A stretch of DNA of 64,000 bases from Pseudonocardia asaccharolytica DSM 44247 = NBRC 16224 (GCF_000423625.1 NZ_AUII01000004.1:186001-250000), one strand, 5' to 3'; positions 1-10,062 are shown, counted from the first letter of the stretch. Made by a program: numbers and translations. The notes: generated by a model from the letters alone, not told the origin.

Positions 1-515
<515 letters not shown>

Positions 516-529
516 CCACCCACCCTCTC

Positions 530-562
530 CCGCGAGTCGGGGTATTTCCGCGAGCGAGTCGC
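530..562 (+). repeat. CGCGAGTCG-type stop-codon-associated repeat, copy A
   Basis: Fifteen bases after the aroG stop lies CGCGAGTCGGGGTATTTCCG, followed by a second GCGAGTCG half-unit. Related copies occur at 2425-2462, 47320-47359 and 48154-48187, each in the sense orientation after a gene's stop codon. No function is known to me. A 3'-end or terminator-like role is inferred. Confidence 0.6.
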
Positions 563-570
563 TCCTCGGC

Positions 571-1673
571 TCAGGTGTCGACCCACATCCCGGTGTCGAA
601 GGCCCGTTCGATGACTCGCCGGTACGGATCGATGTCGAGGTGGTTGTCGCGTAGCCAGGCGTCGTCGAAGTAGGACTGAGCGTAGCGTTCCCCGGCGTCG
701 CACAGCAGGGTGACGACGCTGCCGGTCTGTCCGGTGGCGCGCATCTCGCAGACGATCCGGAGCGCGCCGTAGAGGTTGGTGCCGGTCGACCCTCCGGCGA
801 CGAGCCCGGTTCGGTCGCGGAGCAGGCGAATCGCGGCGATCGATGCGGCATCCGGGATGCGGATCATGCGGTCGACGACGCTCGGGACGAAGCTGGGCTC
901 GATCCGGGGCCGGCCGATCCCTTCGATCCGGGATCCGATGTCGGTGCGCAGATCCGGGAGATCATCGGCCCAACCCGGGAAGAACGCCGAATTCTCCGGG
1001 TCGACGACGCAGAGCCTGGTGGCATGGCCGCGGTAGCGCAGGTATCGGCCGATGGTCGCGCTGGTGCCCCGGTCCCCGCGCCCACGACGATCCAGCGAGG
1101 TTCGCTGTGCCGTTCCAGCCGCATCTGCTCGAAGATCGACTCGGCGATGTTGTTGTTGCCGCGCCAGTCGGTCGCCCGCTCGGCGTGGGTGAACTGGTCC
1201 ATATAGTGCCCGCCGAGGCCGGCCGCCAGCCGCCGGGACTCGTCGTAGATCGACGACGGGTCGTCGACCAGATGGCAGCGCCCGCCCTGTTGTTCGATCA
1301 GCACGATCTTCTCGGGGCTCGTGGTGCGCGGCATGACGGCGATGAACGGCAGACCGAGCATCCGAGAGAAGTAGGCCTCGCTGATCGCGGTGGAGCCGCT
1401 GGACGCCTCGACGACGGGTGATCCCTCGGTGAGCCACCCATTGCAGAGGGCGTAGAGGAACAGGGACCGCGCCAGCCGGTGCTTGAGACTTCCCGTCGGG
1501 TGGGTCGACTCGTCCTTGAGGTACAGGTCGGTGCCCCAGTCGCACGGGAGGGGGACGCTGAGCAGGTGCGTGTCCGCGGACCTGTTCGCGTCCGCCTCCA
1601 CGAGCCTGACGGCCCACGCCTGCCAGCTTCGGTCGCGTTCGGACCAGCGATCGACGTCGGCCGCGGCCGTCAC
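571..1673 (-). pseudogene. PLP-dependent cysteine synthase/cysteine desulfhydrase-like gene, frameshifted
   Basis: Two overlapping minus-strand frames together give one fold-type II PLP enzyme of about 367 residues, close to the family size. The N-terminal frame starts at a GTG at 1673 and shows the PLP-lysine region ([10 protein letters not shown]), the SSGSTA phosphate loop and VVGAGTG. The sequence then continues in another frame from [14 protein letters not shown] to the stop at 571. The shift maps to a run of four C (plus strand) at 1067-1070, where one more base would restore the reading. The family resembles M. tuberculosis Cds1 (Rv3684). The GTG overlaps the upstream OsmC-like stop as GTGA, so the two were a coupled operon. 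A sequencing error cannot be excluded, but both upstream genes are also broken. Confidence 0.75.
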
Positions 1674-2073
1674 GAGCGGCTCGCGAGCGAGGTCGTGGAG
1701 ACGATGAACTCGGGGTGGTTCTCGATGGTGTTGTGCACCTTGCACCGGTTGCCCGCGCGGACCAGAGCCTGCACCTGCGTCTCGGTGAGCGTGCCGGGAA
1801 GCTCGTAGGTGACGTGGATGCGGTTCATCCGCATCGGCCGGGTTGCGGTATCCCCGAGACGCTGACTCCGACGCCGCACACATCGAGGGCATGCTGCTGG
1901 GTGTGGTCGACCGAGGTGGCGAGCGTGCAGGCGCCGAGGCCGGCGAGGAACGGTTCGGTCGCCAGCAACGACCGGTCGGCAGGGTCCCAGTCGGTGGTGA
2001 GGGTGGCGCGGCCATTGCTCACCTGGAACGAGAGCGCATCGCTGTGACGCACGGTGACGGTGTAGTCCGGCAT
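1670..2073 (-). pseudogene. OsmC-like peroxiredoxin family gene, frameshifted
   Basis: The minus-strand frame starting MPDYTVTVRHSD carries the OsmC-type [10 protein letters not shown] motif with its first conserved cysteine. It then goes out of frame and stops near 1843. The adjacent frame supplies [13 protein letters not shown] and the second conserved cysteine region RCKVHNTI, ending at 1670. One extra base at the C4 run at 1852-1855 would join them into about 134 residues, the normal length for this thiol peroxidase/osmotically inducible family. The gene overlaps the downstream PLP-enzyme start by GTGA. It is either a true frameshift mutant or a homopolymer sequencing error. Confidence 0.7.
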
Positions 2074-2095
2074 ATCGGGCCTTCTTCCGAGGTGA

Positions 2096-2412
2096 TCAGT
2101 TCGCGGCGAGCGCCGAAGTGGCGACAAGTTGTTCAATGGGAACGTAGTCATGGTGGTAGCCGAAGTAGCCGGGGCCGACGAGAGCGAGGCCCTCCGGTGA
2201 GCGCCACCGCGGGTGGCACAGAAGCCCGAGCACGACCACTCGGAAACCGAACCGCAGGGCACCTGGTCGAGGCTGATGACGGACACCGGCCCGGTCTGGG
2301 CCACGACCTGCTCGGCGAGCAGCCTGCCCAGATGCGGGTCGCCGCCGCCACCGGCGCCGAGAAGGGCGGCACCCGGGCGATATCGGCAATCTCGTTGACG
2401 GTGATGTGGTTC
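2096..2412 (-). pseudogene. DUF917-family remnant with large internal deletion
   Basis: The ATG at 2412 begins MNHITVNEIADIAR. After a one-base shift the sequence reads GAALLGAGGGGDPHLGRLLA, the glycine-rich N-terminus typical of DUF917 (hydantoinase/oxoprolinase-like) proteins. About 50 residues later, in a third frame, the sequence matches the family C-terminus: RWRSPEGLALVGPGYFGY, then HHDYVPIEQL, ending at 2096. Intact members have about 360 residues, while only about 105 codons remain, so roughly 250 residues of the middle are gone. A simple sequencing error cannot explain this. Assignment to DUF917 is from remembered family motifs. Confidence 0.65.
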
Positions 2413-2424
2413 ATCGTGTTCCTC

Positions 2425-2463
2425 ATACCGCGACTCGCGCGCGAAATACCCCGACTCGCGGGG
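2425..2463 (-). repeat. CGCGAGTCG-type stop-codon-associated repeat, copy B
   Basis: Read on the minus strand, immediately after the pknL TGA, are CCC and then CGCGAGTCGGGGTATTTCGC, followed by a second CGCGAGTCGCGGTAT half-unit. It is the inverted mate of copy A across the decayed locus at 571-2412. It probably marks or forms the 3' end of the pknL transcript; this is inferred from position only. Confidence 0.6.
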
Positions 2464-4221
2464 TCAGAGGGTGGTGAGGGAGACGGCGGTGCCCGGAGGG
2501 ACCTCGGCGCCGGGGGCCGGGCTTTGCGCGACGACGCGGCCGTTCTCGCGCCGTCCGAACGGGAAGTTCGACTCCACCACGACGCGCAGACCGGCGTCGG
2601 ACAGCGTCTCGGCGGCCGAGCGAGCCTTGTCACCGAGCACGTTAGGCACCTCGACGAGCATCGGCTGGGGTTGGGCGCCCTTGCTCACCACGAGCGTCAC
2701 CGAGCCACCGATCGACAGTTCGGTGCCCGCGGCGGGGCCGGTCCGGATCACGGCGCCCTCCGGCACCGTCGAGCTGAACTCGCGGGCGTCGGTGCTGCGC
2801 ACCGGAACGAGGCCTGCGTCGCGGACGGCCTGTTCCGCGGCGGCGACGGTCGCGCCGGGCGCCACCGGCGGCACCACCGGACGTCCGGTGGAGATCGTCA
2901 GGCGCACCTCGCTGCCGCGCAGCAGCCGGGAGTCGGGGGCGGGTTCGGCCGCGGCGACGAGGTCTGCGGCGACCGAGTCGTGGTGCTCCTCGGTGATCGA
3001 GACGACGAGGTCGGCGTCGGCGAGCAGCCGCTCGGCCGTCGGCCGGTCCAGGCCGATCACCGACGGCATGGCCGTCCAGCGTCCGGTCCCCAGCCACCAC
3101 GCCGCCGTCCCGACGATCAACCCCAGCACCAGCAGCACAGCGATCCAGACCGCGAAGACGCGGCGGCTGCGCCTGCGCGCCACCCGATGATCGGCCGGCG
3201 CCTCGTCCGGCGCCTGCGGTAGCGCCATCACCTCGGACGGACGCTCCAGCGCCCGCGTCCCGCCCGGCCCCGGCCCTGGCGCGGATCGGGGCGGGTACGG
3301 CTCCGCGGGCACGGTGTCCTGCTCGTCGATGGGACGCGGCGGTGGTACCGGGACCGGTACCCGAGGCACGGCCAGCCGGTCCCGCAACCGGAGCAGCTCG
3401 TCGAGGAAGGCTCCCGCATCGGCCGGGCGGGCGTCCGGATGGCGGCGGGTGGCGCACCGCACGAGCTCGTCGAGCTCCGGCGGAACCTCGGTCGCGATCA
3501 GCGACGGCGCCGGTACGTCCTCGTTGACGTGCCGGTAGGCCACCGACATCGCGGTGTCCCCGGTGTACGGCGGGACACCGGTCAGCAGCTCGTAGAGCAG
3601 CACACCGGCGGCGTAGACGTCGCTTCGGGCGTCGGCGGCACCGGTGGTGATCTGCTCCGGCGACAGGTACGCCATCGTCCCGAGGATCATCCCGGCATGG
3701 CTCGCGCCGGCCTGGGCCGCTGCCGTGACCAGCCCGAAGTCGGCGACCTTGACCTCGCCGCCCCGACTGATCAGAACATTCTCCGGTTTCACGTCGCGAT
3801 GGACGAGCCCGAGCCGGTGTGCCTCGGACAGCCCGGCCAGCACCGGGCCCATGACCGCCAGCGCGCCGGGCACCCCGAATGCGCCGCGGGCCCGCAGCAC
3901 CTCGCGCAGCGTGCCCCCCTCGACCAGCTCCATGACCAGGAACAGCGTCGGCTCGGGGCCGCTCAGGTCGTCACCCTGGTCGTGCACGTCGACGACCGCC
4001 GGGTGATCGATCCGGGCGGCCGAGCGGGCCTCGCGCTCGAAACGGGTGCGGAAAGCCGGATCGGCCGCCATCCGCGGGTCCATCACCTTGATCGCCACCG
4101 GCCGGTCCAGCCGGGTGTCGGTGCCGCGGTAGACCGTCGACATGCCGCCGCGCGCGATCACCGGCCCGACCCGGTAGCGCGCATCGAGCAGCGCGCCGGC
4201 GGCACCGGTGGGGGCGTTCAC
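2464..4221 (-). CDS. pknL: PASTA-domain serine/threonine protein kinase, PknL-like
   Basis: This is a 585-residue Hanks-type kinase. The invariant lysine is K45 (VAIKVM), the catalytic loop is HRDVKPEN at about 141-148 and the DFG motif is at 161-163. A proline-rich linker leads to one membrane helix at about 375-395 (VWIAVLLVLGLIVGTAAWWL). Outside the membrane are about three PASTA repeats (MPSVIGLDRPTAERLL; VEVPNVLGDKARSAAETL), which in this family sense peptidoglycan fragments. I start at GTG 4221 because it aligns with the PknL N-terminus and a minus-strand -10-like TACCGT at 4229-4234 sits 7 nt upstream, suggesting a leaderless mRNA. An ATG at 4347 is possible but would overlap the divergent gene. 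That neighbour encodes the known PknL substrate type. Confidence 0.93.
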   Translation of the reverse strand: MNAPTGAAGALLDARYRVGPVIARGGMSTVYRGTDTRLDRPVAIKVMDPRMAADPAFRTRFEREARSAARIDHPAVVDVHDQGDDLSGPEPTLFLVMELVEGGTLREVLRARGAFGVPGALAVMGPVLAGLSEAHRLGLVHRDVKPENVLISRGGEVKVADFGLVTAAAQAGASHAGMILGTMAYLSPEQITTGAADARSDVYAAGVLLYELLTGVPPYTGDTAMSVAYRHVNEDVPAPSLIATEVPPELDELVRCATRRHPDARPADAGAFLDELLRLRDRLAVPRVPVPVPPPRPIDEQDTVPAEPYPPRSAPGPGPGGTRALERPSEVMALPQAPDEAPADHRVARRRSRRVFAVWIAVLLVLGLIVGTAAWWLGTGRWTAMPSVIGLDRPTAERLLADADLVVSITEEHHDSVAADLVAAAEPAPDSRLLRGSEVRLTISTGRPVVPPVAPGATVAAAEQAVRDAGLVPVRSTDAREFSSTVPEGAVIRTGPAAGTELSIGGSVTLVVSKGAQPQPMLVEVPNVLGDKARSAAETLSDAGLRVVVESNFPFGRRENGRVVAQSPAPGAEVPPGTAVSLTTL

Positions 4222-4288
4222 GAGAACGACGGTACCGTCCGGTCGGAGTCTGCCGATCCGGCCCGGTGCTGTGGCAGGGTGGTGCGTT

Positions 4289-4654
4289 GTGAGTGAGGTG
4301 TCGGGAGCCCCCGCAGTACTCTTCGAAGACATCACGACGATTCCCATCGCCGACGTCGCACAGGCCCTTTCGATCCCGGTGACCCGCGTCCACCAGCTGG
4401 TGCGCGACGGTCAGCTGCTCTCGCTGCGCCGCAGCGGGGCCACGGTGATTCCCGCCGACTTCCTGGACGGGTCGGCCATCGTCAAGGGTCTGCCTGGCAC
4501 GATCACCGTGTTGCGCGACGGCGGCTATCAGGACGACGACATCCTGCGCTGGCTGTTCACCGAGGACGACTCGCTGCGCGGCGCACCGATCGCCGTGCTG
4601 CGCGCCGGCCGGCACCGCGAGGTCAAGCGCCGCGCGCAGGCGATGGCGTTCTGA
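4289..4654 (+). CDS. Rv2175c-type winged-helix DNA-binding protein, PknL substrate family
   Basis: The gene encodes 121 residues with an N-terminal helix-turn-helix ([20 protein letters not shown]) and a conserved C-terminus ([12 protein letters not shown], then [10 protein letters not shown]) matching M. tuberculosis Rv2175c. There the protein binds DNA and is phosphorylated by PknL. It is divergently transcribed from pknL with 67 bp between the chosen starts. GTG 4289 is preferred over an upstream ATG at 4208 that would overlap pknL. The 3' end overlaps the convergent crtB end by 32 bp. DNA targets cannot be read from the sequence. Confidence 0.88.
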   Translation: MSEVSGAPAVLFEDITTIPIADVAQALSIPVTRVHQLVRDGQLLSLRRSGATVIPADFLDGSAIVKGLPGTITVLRDGGYQDDDILRWLFTEDDSLRGAPIAVLRAGRHREVKRRAQAMAF

Positions 4655-5603
4655 CCCGCCGGGTCGCGCGGAGCCGGGCCGCGAGGGCGCGGGCCACCCC
4701 GGGGAGTGCGACGGCCGCCCGGCGCCGAGCCGGGACGGCGACCCGGCGGTGCAGCACCGCGTAGCCGGAATCAGCGATCTCGTCGAGGATCTCCCTGTAG
4801 AGGGTGGCCGCGCAGGCCACGCACGCCCGGGACACCGGCTCGAGCATCCCGATCCCGGGTGTGGCGCGCCGGTACACCGCTCGGGTGCGGGCGGCCATGT
4901 GCGCGAGTGCGCGGCGGACCCGTGGGTCGGTGCGGCGGACCCGCCGGCACCAGACGAGCAGGCCGCGGTCGACACCGAAGGCCGCCAACTCGTCGGCCGG
5001 CAGGTAGATCCGGCCGCGGTCGAGGTCTTCGCCGACGTCGCGCAGGAAGTTCGTCAGCTGGAAGGCGACGCCGAGCGCGGCGGCGTGCGGCGTGGCCTCG
5101 GCGCGGGGCACGACGGTGCCGAGTACCGGAAGGACCTGCAGGCCGATCACGGCGGCGGAGCCGTGCACGTAGCGGGCCAGGTCGGCATAGGCCGGGTAGT
5201 CGGTGACGTCGAGATCCATCCGCATGGAGGCCAGGAAGTCGATGAAGTGCTGCCGTTCGATGTCGTAGCGGCGCGCGGTGTCGGCGACGGCGGCGAGCAC
5301 GGGATGGGCGGCGGGCCCGCCGTCGAGCGCGGTGCCGAGCGAGACGGCCAACGAGCCGAGTTGTGCGGCGCGGTCGGCGAAGGAGCGGCCGTCGCCGAGG
5401 TCGTCGACGATGTCATCGGCGTGCCGGGCGAAGCCGTACAACGCGTGCACGGCCGGTCGGCGCGCGGCCGGGAGCAACCGGGTGGCCAGGAAGAACGTGC
5501 GACCGTGGACGGCGTTCAGCTCGCGACACGCCGCATAGGCGGCCCTCAGCCCCGGGTCGACGATCCCCGCGGCGTCGAGCTCAGCCCGACCGTTGCGGGG
5601 CAC
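4623..5603 (-). CDS. crtB: phytoene/squalene synthase family protein (phytoene synthase)
   Basis: The 326-residue protein has both aspartate-rich motifs of trans-isoprenyl diphosphate synthases of the head-to-head type: HADDIVDD at about 81-88 and [18 protein letters not shown] at about 183-200. It should condense two geranylgeranyl diphosphates to phytoene, the first committed carotenoid step. It is the last gene of a minus-strand operon with idsA (GGPP synthase), crtI (desaturase) and mptA, and its start overlaps the end of mptA by 23 bp. Squalene or presqualene synthase activity is a less likely alternative given the adjacent crtI. Confidence 0.9.
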   Translation of the reverse strand: MPRNGRAELDAAGIVDPGLRAAYAACRELNAVHGRTFFLATRLLPAARRPAVHALYGFARHADDIVDDLGDGRSFADRAAQLGSLAVSLGTALDGGPAAHPVLAAVADTARRYDIERQHFIDFLASMRMDLDVTDYPAYADLARYVHGSAAVIGLQVLPVLGTVVPRAEATPHAAALGVAFQLTNFLRDVGEDLDRGRIYLPADELAAFGVDRGLLVWCRRVRRTDPRVRRALAHMAARTRAVYRRATPGIGMLEPVSRACVACAATLYREILDEIADSGYAVLHRRVAVPARRRAAVALPGVARALAARLRATRRVRTPSPARGA

Positions 5604-7221
5604 CGCGGTCGGCGACGGGGGCTGTGGCGACGGGGGCTGTGGCGGCGGCCGACCGGTTGCCCAGACGCAGCGGGTCGGGGTGGTGCAGGGAGTACGCGGC
5701 GAGCGCGCACAGCGCGGCGCAGACCGCGAGATAGCTCCAGTTGTACAGCGCTGCCTCGCCGTTCGGGTAGTAGACGATCACCAGCCACAACGAGCCGAAC
5801 ACCAGCCAGGTCAGCGCCCTCGGGCTCCAGGCGGCCATCGCCAGCAGCGCCATGCCCCAGCTGACGTACCAGGGCAGGGTGGCGGGGGAGAGCACGGCCA
5901 CCGCGAACAGCACGATGCCGGCCCTGCGGATCGCATCGGGGCCCCCGTCGCGGGCCGCCCACCATTGCCGCGCCGCGATGTAGACGAGCGCCGCGGCGCC
6001 GATGATCCTGGCGACGTTGATGAACGGCTGCTTGGGAACGTTGAAGACGATGTTCACCAGGGCGTGCGCGAGCTCGCCCACCCCGGTGGGCAGCGACAGC
6101 CAGTTGACGATCATGGACGGGGCGCTGAGCGCGGGCAGCCAGCCGAACCCCACCTGCGCGGCCAGGGTGATCACGCCGAACACGGCCACGAACACGCCCA
6201 CCCCCGCGGCGCCGGCCTTGAGGATCCGCATCGGCCGGGAGCCGCTCAGGTGCTTCGCCCAGACGAGCACCAGGAACGGCAGCGCGATGCCCGCGCTGGC
6301 CTTGACCGCCATCGCGGCGGTGACCAGGACGATGCCGGTGATGTGCCGGCCGCGGAGTGCGGCGAGCGCACCGGTGGCGAGCAGCCCCATGACCAGCAGG
6401 TCGTTATGGCCACCGCCGACCATGTGGATGATCATGACCGGGTTGGCCACGGCGATCCACAGCGCGACGGGGACCCGGCCGCCGAGCCTGCGGGTCAGCT
6501 CGGGCAGCGCCCAGACGAGCAGGACCAGACCCGGGAGCATCAGCAGCCGCATCCCGACGACGCCCAGGATGATGTGGTCGCCGATGGCGGCGGCCATGCC
6601 CTTGGCCAGCAGGATGAACAGCGGCCCATAGGGGGCGGGCGTGTCCTGCCAGAAGTAGTGGACGTTGTCGGAGAGGATGCTCGGCATCACCTCCGGGCCG
6701 ACGTCGTACGGATCGAACCCGGCGAGCGGGAGCGCCCCCTGGGCCAGGTAGCTGAACACGTCACGGGTGAACAGCGGCGGTGCGGCCAGCATCGGGGTGA
6801 GCCAGACGACCGCGGTGCTCAGCACCGCGCGGCCGCCGACGCGACCGGCCAGCACGTCGCGGCCCAGCCGCACCCACGCCCAGCCGAGCAGCGCCACCCC
6901 GAGGTAGATCAGCGCGGTGGCCAGCTCATGGCCGTGGCCGTAACGCCAGAAGCCCACCGGGCTGTTGGTCAGCAGCGGATCGCGCACCAGGACGCCGCCC
7001 GCCCCGAAGGCCCCGATCGCCATGAGCAGCGAGGCACCGAGGCCGAGCAGCAGGGGGCCGCGTGGCGGATCGCCGAACCACCCCCGCCGGGCGGAGGTCG
7101 CGGTGTCCCCGGAGGCCGGCTCGGCGGCCTGGTCGGGGCCGTCTTCCGCGCGAGGCGCAGGGTCCGAGATCCGCTCGGGCGACGTGGGCCGAGGGACGGG
7201 GGGCGAAGGCTGCGCGGTCAT
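5581..7221 (-). CDS. mptA: alpha-(1->6) mannopyranosyltransferase, MptA-like, polytopic membrane protein
   Basis: The 546-residue protein has a charged, proline-rich N-terminus followed by about a dozen hydrophobic helices. It has GT-C-type signatures such as [28 protein letters not shown] and [10 protein letters not shown]. It resembles MptA/MptB, which extend the mannan backbone of lipomannan/lipoarabinomannan from polyprenyl-phosphate mannose outside the membrane. ATG 7221 is chosen because it overlaps the crtI stop as ATGA; another ATG at 7233 is possible. In M. tuberculosis mptA (Rv2174) lies beside idsA2, as here, but here it sits between crtI and crtB. Confidence 0.9.
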   Translation of the reverse strand: MTAQPSPPVPRPTSPERISDPAPRAEDGPDQAAEPASGDTATSARRGWFGDPPRGPLLLGLGASLLMAIGAFGAGGVLVRDPLLTNSPVGFWRYGHGHELATALIYLGVALLGWAWVRLGRDVLAGRVGGRAVLSTAVVWLTPMLAAPPLFTRDVFSYLAQGALPLAGFDPYDVGPEVMPSILSDNVHYFWQDTPAPYGPLFILLAKGMAAAIGDHIILGVVGMRLLMLPGLVLLVWALPELTRRLGGRVPVALWIAVANPVMIIHMVGGGHNDLLVMGLLATGALAALRGRHITGIVLVTAAMAVKASAGIALPFLVLVWAKHLSGSRPMRILKAGAAGVGVFVAVFGVITLAAQVGFGWLPALSAPSMIVNWLSLPTGVGELAHALVNIVFNVPKQPFINVARIIGAAALVYIAARQWWAARDGGPDAIRRAGIVLFAVAVLSPATLPWYVSWGMALLAMAAWSPRALTWLVFGSLWLVIVYYPNGEAALYNWSYLAVCAALCALAAYSLHHPDPLRLGNRSAAATAPVATAPVADRGAPQRSG

Positions 7222-8810
7222 GTCGGCGACCATGCTCGCACGGCTGGTGCATTCGTGGTGCCGGGACCCTGAGGTGTGTGCGCGCGGCCGGGGCGCGGGC
7301 CGCGAGCTGCGGTGATTCGCTGGGCGGCCAGCCGCCCGGAGATCAGCACCGGAGGGATGCCGACACCGGGGGTGGTCCCGCATCCGGCGAGCACGGCGTT
7401 GTCCAGCCCGGGCAGCAGGTTGCGGGGGCGGAACGGACCGGTCTGGGAGAAGGTGTGCGCGAGGGAGAACGGGGTACCGGCGGCCATTCCCGCCGCGGTC
7501 CAGTCGGCGGGGGTCACCAGGCTCGAGACCTCGATATCGGTGCGCAGGCCCGGCAGCCCGCGGTTCTCCAGGACGGTGAGCAGCTCGTCGCGGTAGGCGG
7601 GCCCGATACGGGGCCAGTCCAGCCGGGCACGGTCGGTGTTCGGACAGGGTGCCAGGACGTAGAGGAGGTCATGCCCGTCCGGCGCCAGGCTCGGATCGGT
7701 GGCGGTGGGCCGGGTGATCAGCAGCGAAGGGTCGCTCATCAGGAGGCCCTCGCGGGCGATCTCGTCGAAGGTCCGGTCCCAGGCCGCACCGAAGCAGACC
7801 GTGTGGTGCGCGAGCTCGGGCCGGGTCCGGGCCAGGCCGGCATGCAGCACGACGGCGCTGGGGGAGTACCGCGGCGGGACCGGCCGGCGCGGGCGGTGTC
7901 CCAGCAGCCGGTGGATGACCGGCAGGTCCGGGGTGAGCACGACGGCATCGCAGGGCAGCCGTTCGGTATCGGATCCGGGCTCGCCCGCGTGCCTTACCGC
8001 GGTGACCCGGCCGCAGCGCCGCTCCAGCCCGGTCACGGTGCGCCCGTAGTAGATCTTCGCTCCGGCGTGCACCGCGGCGTCGGCGAGGGCGTGGCTCACC
8101 GCCCGCATCCCGCCGCCGGGAAAGTACACCCCGGCGACGGTATCCATATAGGCGATCACCCCGTAGGCCGCGAGCGCGCGCCGCGGCGGCACACCGGCAT
8201 ACAGCGACTGGAAGGTGAACACGCGGCGCAGCCGCTCGTCGGGGATCCGCCGGGCCACCTGCGCGCCGAGCCTGCCGAATCCGCCGAGCGCGACCAGCCG
8301 GACCAGGTCGCGGTTGAGCAGGTCCAGCGGCGAGTCGAAGTTCGCGCCGATGAACGTCTCGATCTCGACGTGGTACAGCCTGGTCAGCCAGTCGCGCAGC
8401 GTGCGGTAGCCCGCGGCGGCGCGCGGGCCGCAGGTGCGGCGCACCTCCTCCTCCATGGCGGCGGCGTCGGTGTGCACGTCGATCGTGGATCCGTCCGCGA
8501 ACCGGGCCCGGTAGGCGGGTTCGAGGGCGACCAGGTCGAGCCGGTCGCCGAGACGCTCGCCGACCGCGTTCAGGGTCTCGTCGAGCAGTTCGGGCATGGT
8601 CAACACGGTGGGGCCGGTATCGACCCGGAAGGTGCCCGAAGGGCCCTGCAGGTCGAGTTGCCCGGCGCGGCCTCCCGGATGCCCGGCGCGTTCGACGACG
8701 GTGACCCGACGGCCCGCGCCGAGCAGGTGCAGGGCCGCCGACAGGCCGGCGAACCCCGCACCGACGACCACGACGTGGTCGGTGCGGCCAGGCACCGTAC
8801 GCGGGGGCAT
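7218..8810 (-). CDS. crtI: phytoene desaturase (FAD-dependent carotenoid desaturase)
   Basis: The 530-residue protein opens with a Rossmann FAD-binding motif (VVVVGAGFAGLSAALHL) and the family segment HPGGRAGQLDLQGPSGTFRVD. It ends with the CrtI C-terminal signature (LAGCGTTPGVGIPPVLISGRLAA). It should introduce double bonds into phytoene to give neurosporene or lycopene. Start ATG 8810 lies one base after the idsA stop and its own stop overlaps the mptA start, so translation is coupled along the operon. The exact number of desaturation steps cannot be told from sequence. Confidence 0.93.
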   Translation of the reverse strand: MPPRTVPGRTDHVVVVGAGFAGLSAALHLLGAGRRVTVVERAGHPGGRAGQLDLQGPSGTFRVDTGPTVLTMPELLDETLNAVGERLGDRLDLVALEPAYRARFADGSTIDVHTDAAAMEEEVRRTCGPRAAAGYRTLRDWLTRLYHVEIETFIGANFDSPLDLLNRDLVRLVALGGFGRLGAQVARRIPDERLRRVFTFQSLYAGVPPRRALAAYGVIAYMDTVAGVYFPGGGMRAVSHALADAAVHAGAKIYYGRTVTGLERRCGRVTAVRHAGEPGSDTERLPCDAVVLTPDLPVIHRLLGHRPRRPVPPRYSPSAVVLHAGLARTRPELAHHTVCFGAAWDRTFDEIAREGLLMSDPSLLITRPTATDPSLAPDGHDLLYVLAPCPNTDRARLDWPRIGPAYRDELLTVLENRGLPGLRTDIEVSSLVTPADWTAAGMAAGTPFSLAHTFSQTGPFRPRNLLPGLDNAVLAGCGTTPGVGIPPVLISGRLAAQRITAARGPRPGRAHTPQGPGTTNAPAVRAWSPT

Positions 8811-8811
8811 C

Positions 8812-9966
8812 TCAGCTCCGGCGGCGGGTCGCGGTGACGGCCAGTTCGGCGAGCCTGCTCGCCGCGGGCTCGGCGATGTCGGCGGTGGTGAGCGCGTCGA
8901 GCGCAGCCCCGGCGAGCGCGGCGATGCGCTGCTCGACGGCCTGCGCCGCGCCCAGTTCGCAGAGCACGTCCCGGATCCGCTCGACCGCGGCGGCGTCGAG
9001 GTGTCGATCGCCGAGCGCGTCGGTGAGCACGGTGCGGGCCGCGGTGGCGCCGCGCTCCTCGGCCCGCTCCAGGGCCAGCGCGACGAGCAGCGTGCGTTTG
9101 CCCTCGCGCAGGTCGTCGCCCGCGGCCTTGCCGGTGACCGCGGGGTCGCCGAAGACGTCGAGCAGATCGTCCCGCAACTGGAAGGCGACGCCGATATCGG
9201 CCCCGAACCGGCGGTAGGACCGGACGAGTGCGGGCGCGGCGTCGGCGATCGCGGCACCCAGGTGCAGCGGCCGCTCGACGGTGTAGGCGGCGGTCTTGAA
9301 CCGATTGATCCGCAGCGCGCCGTGGGTGGAGGTGTCGGCGCTGGCCTGCCCCAGGACGTCGAGGTACTGACCGGCGAGCAGCTCGGTGCGCATCGACCGC
9401 CACGGCTCGGCCGCGCGACGCAGCGCCGCGGCGGGTAGCCCGGCATCGCGGAGCATGTCGTCGGCCCAGGCCAGCGCGAGGTCGCCGAGCAGGATCGCCG
9501 CGGCGGCCCCGAACCGGGCGGGGCGGCCCGCCCAGCCCGCGTCCGCGTGCCGGTCGGCGAACGCGACGTGCACGGTGGGACGGCCGCGGCGGGTGGCCGA
9601 CGCGTCGATGAGATCGTCATGCACCAGCGCGCAGGCCTGGATGAGCTCGAGCGCGCTGAGCGCGCGCAGCACCGCGGGCGTGATCTCGTCGTCCGGGTCG
9701 CCGCCCGCGCCGCGCCAGCCCCACCACGCGAAGGTCGGGCGGATCCGTTTGCCGCCGCCGAGCACGAAGCCGCGCAGCGCCTCGGTCGCCGCGGCGAATG
9801 CCGGGTCGATCTCGGCGGCCTCGGCCCGCCGCCGGTCGAGATAGGCGGCCAGTTCGGCCTCGATGCGGCGCAGCAGGTCCCGGTCGGTGTCGTGCCGGTC
9901 GGCCCTGGGCCCGCGGTCGGCGGCCTGCGCCACACCCGGGACGCCGCCGACGCCGGTGTCGGCCAT
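8812..9966 (-). CDS. idsA: polyprenyl diphosphate synthase (geranylgeranyl diphosphate synthase)
   Basis: The 384-residue protein shows the isoprenyl synthase signatures GGGKRIRP, first aspartate-rich motif HDDLIDAS and second motif QLRDDLLDVFGD. It elongates allylic diphosphates with isopentenyl diphosphate, probably to C20 GGPP for the downstream crtB/crtI products. ATG 9966 (MADTGVGG) is preferred to an upstream start at 10011 that adds a poorly conserved tail. It is the first gene of the minus operon and is divergent from metF, with the promoters inside 9967-10062. In M. tuberculosis idsA2 holds the equivalent position. Confidence 0.92.
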   Translation of the reverse strand: MADTGVGGVPGVAQAADRGPRADRHDTDRDLLRRIEAELAAYLDRRRAEAAEIDPAFAAATEALRGFVLGGGKRIRPTFAWWGWRGAGGDPDDEITPAVLRALSALELIQACALVHDDLIDASATRRGRPTVHVAFADRHADAGWAGRPARFGAAAAILLGDLALAWADDMLRDAGLPAAALRRAAEPWRSMRTELLAGQYLDVLGQASADTSTHGALRINRFKTAAYTVERPLHLGAAIADAAPALVRSYRRFGADIGVAFQLRDDLLDVFGDPAVTGKAAGDDLREGKRTLLVALALERAEERGATAARTVLTDALGDRHLDAAAVERIRDVLCELGAAQAVEQRIAALAGAALDALTTADIAEPAASRLAELAVTATRRRS

Positions 9967-10062
9967 CAAACGGATCCTCGCCGGACGGGAGTGGAAGCAG
10001 CAGACACGCACCCGAGCCTAACTGCAGGCCGGTGCGGTGGCTGGCCCCGTAGGCTGACCCGG

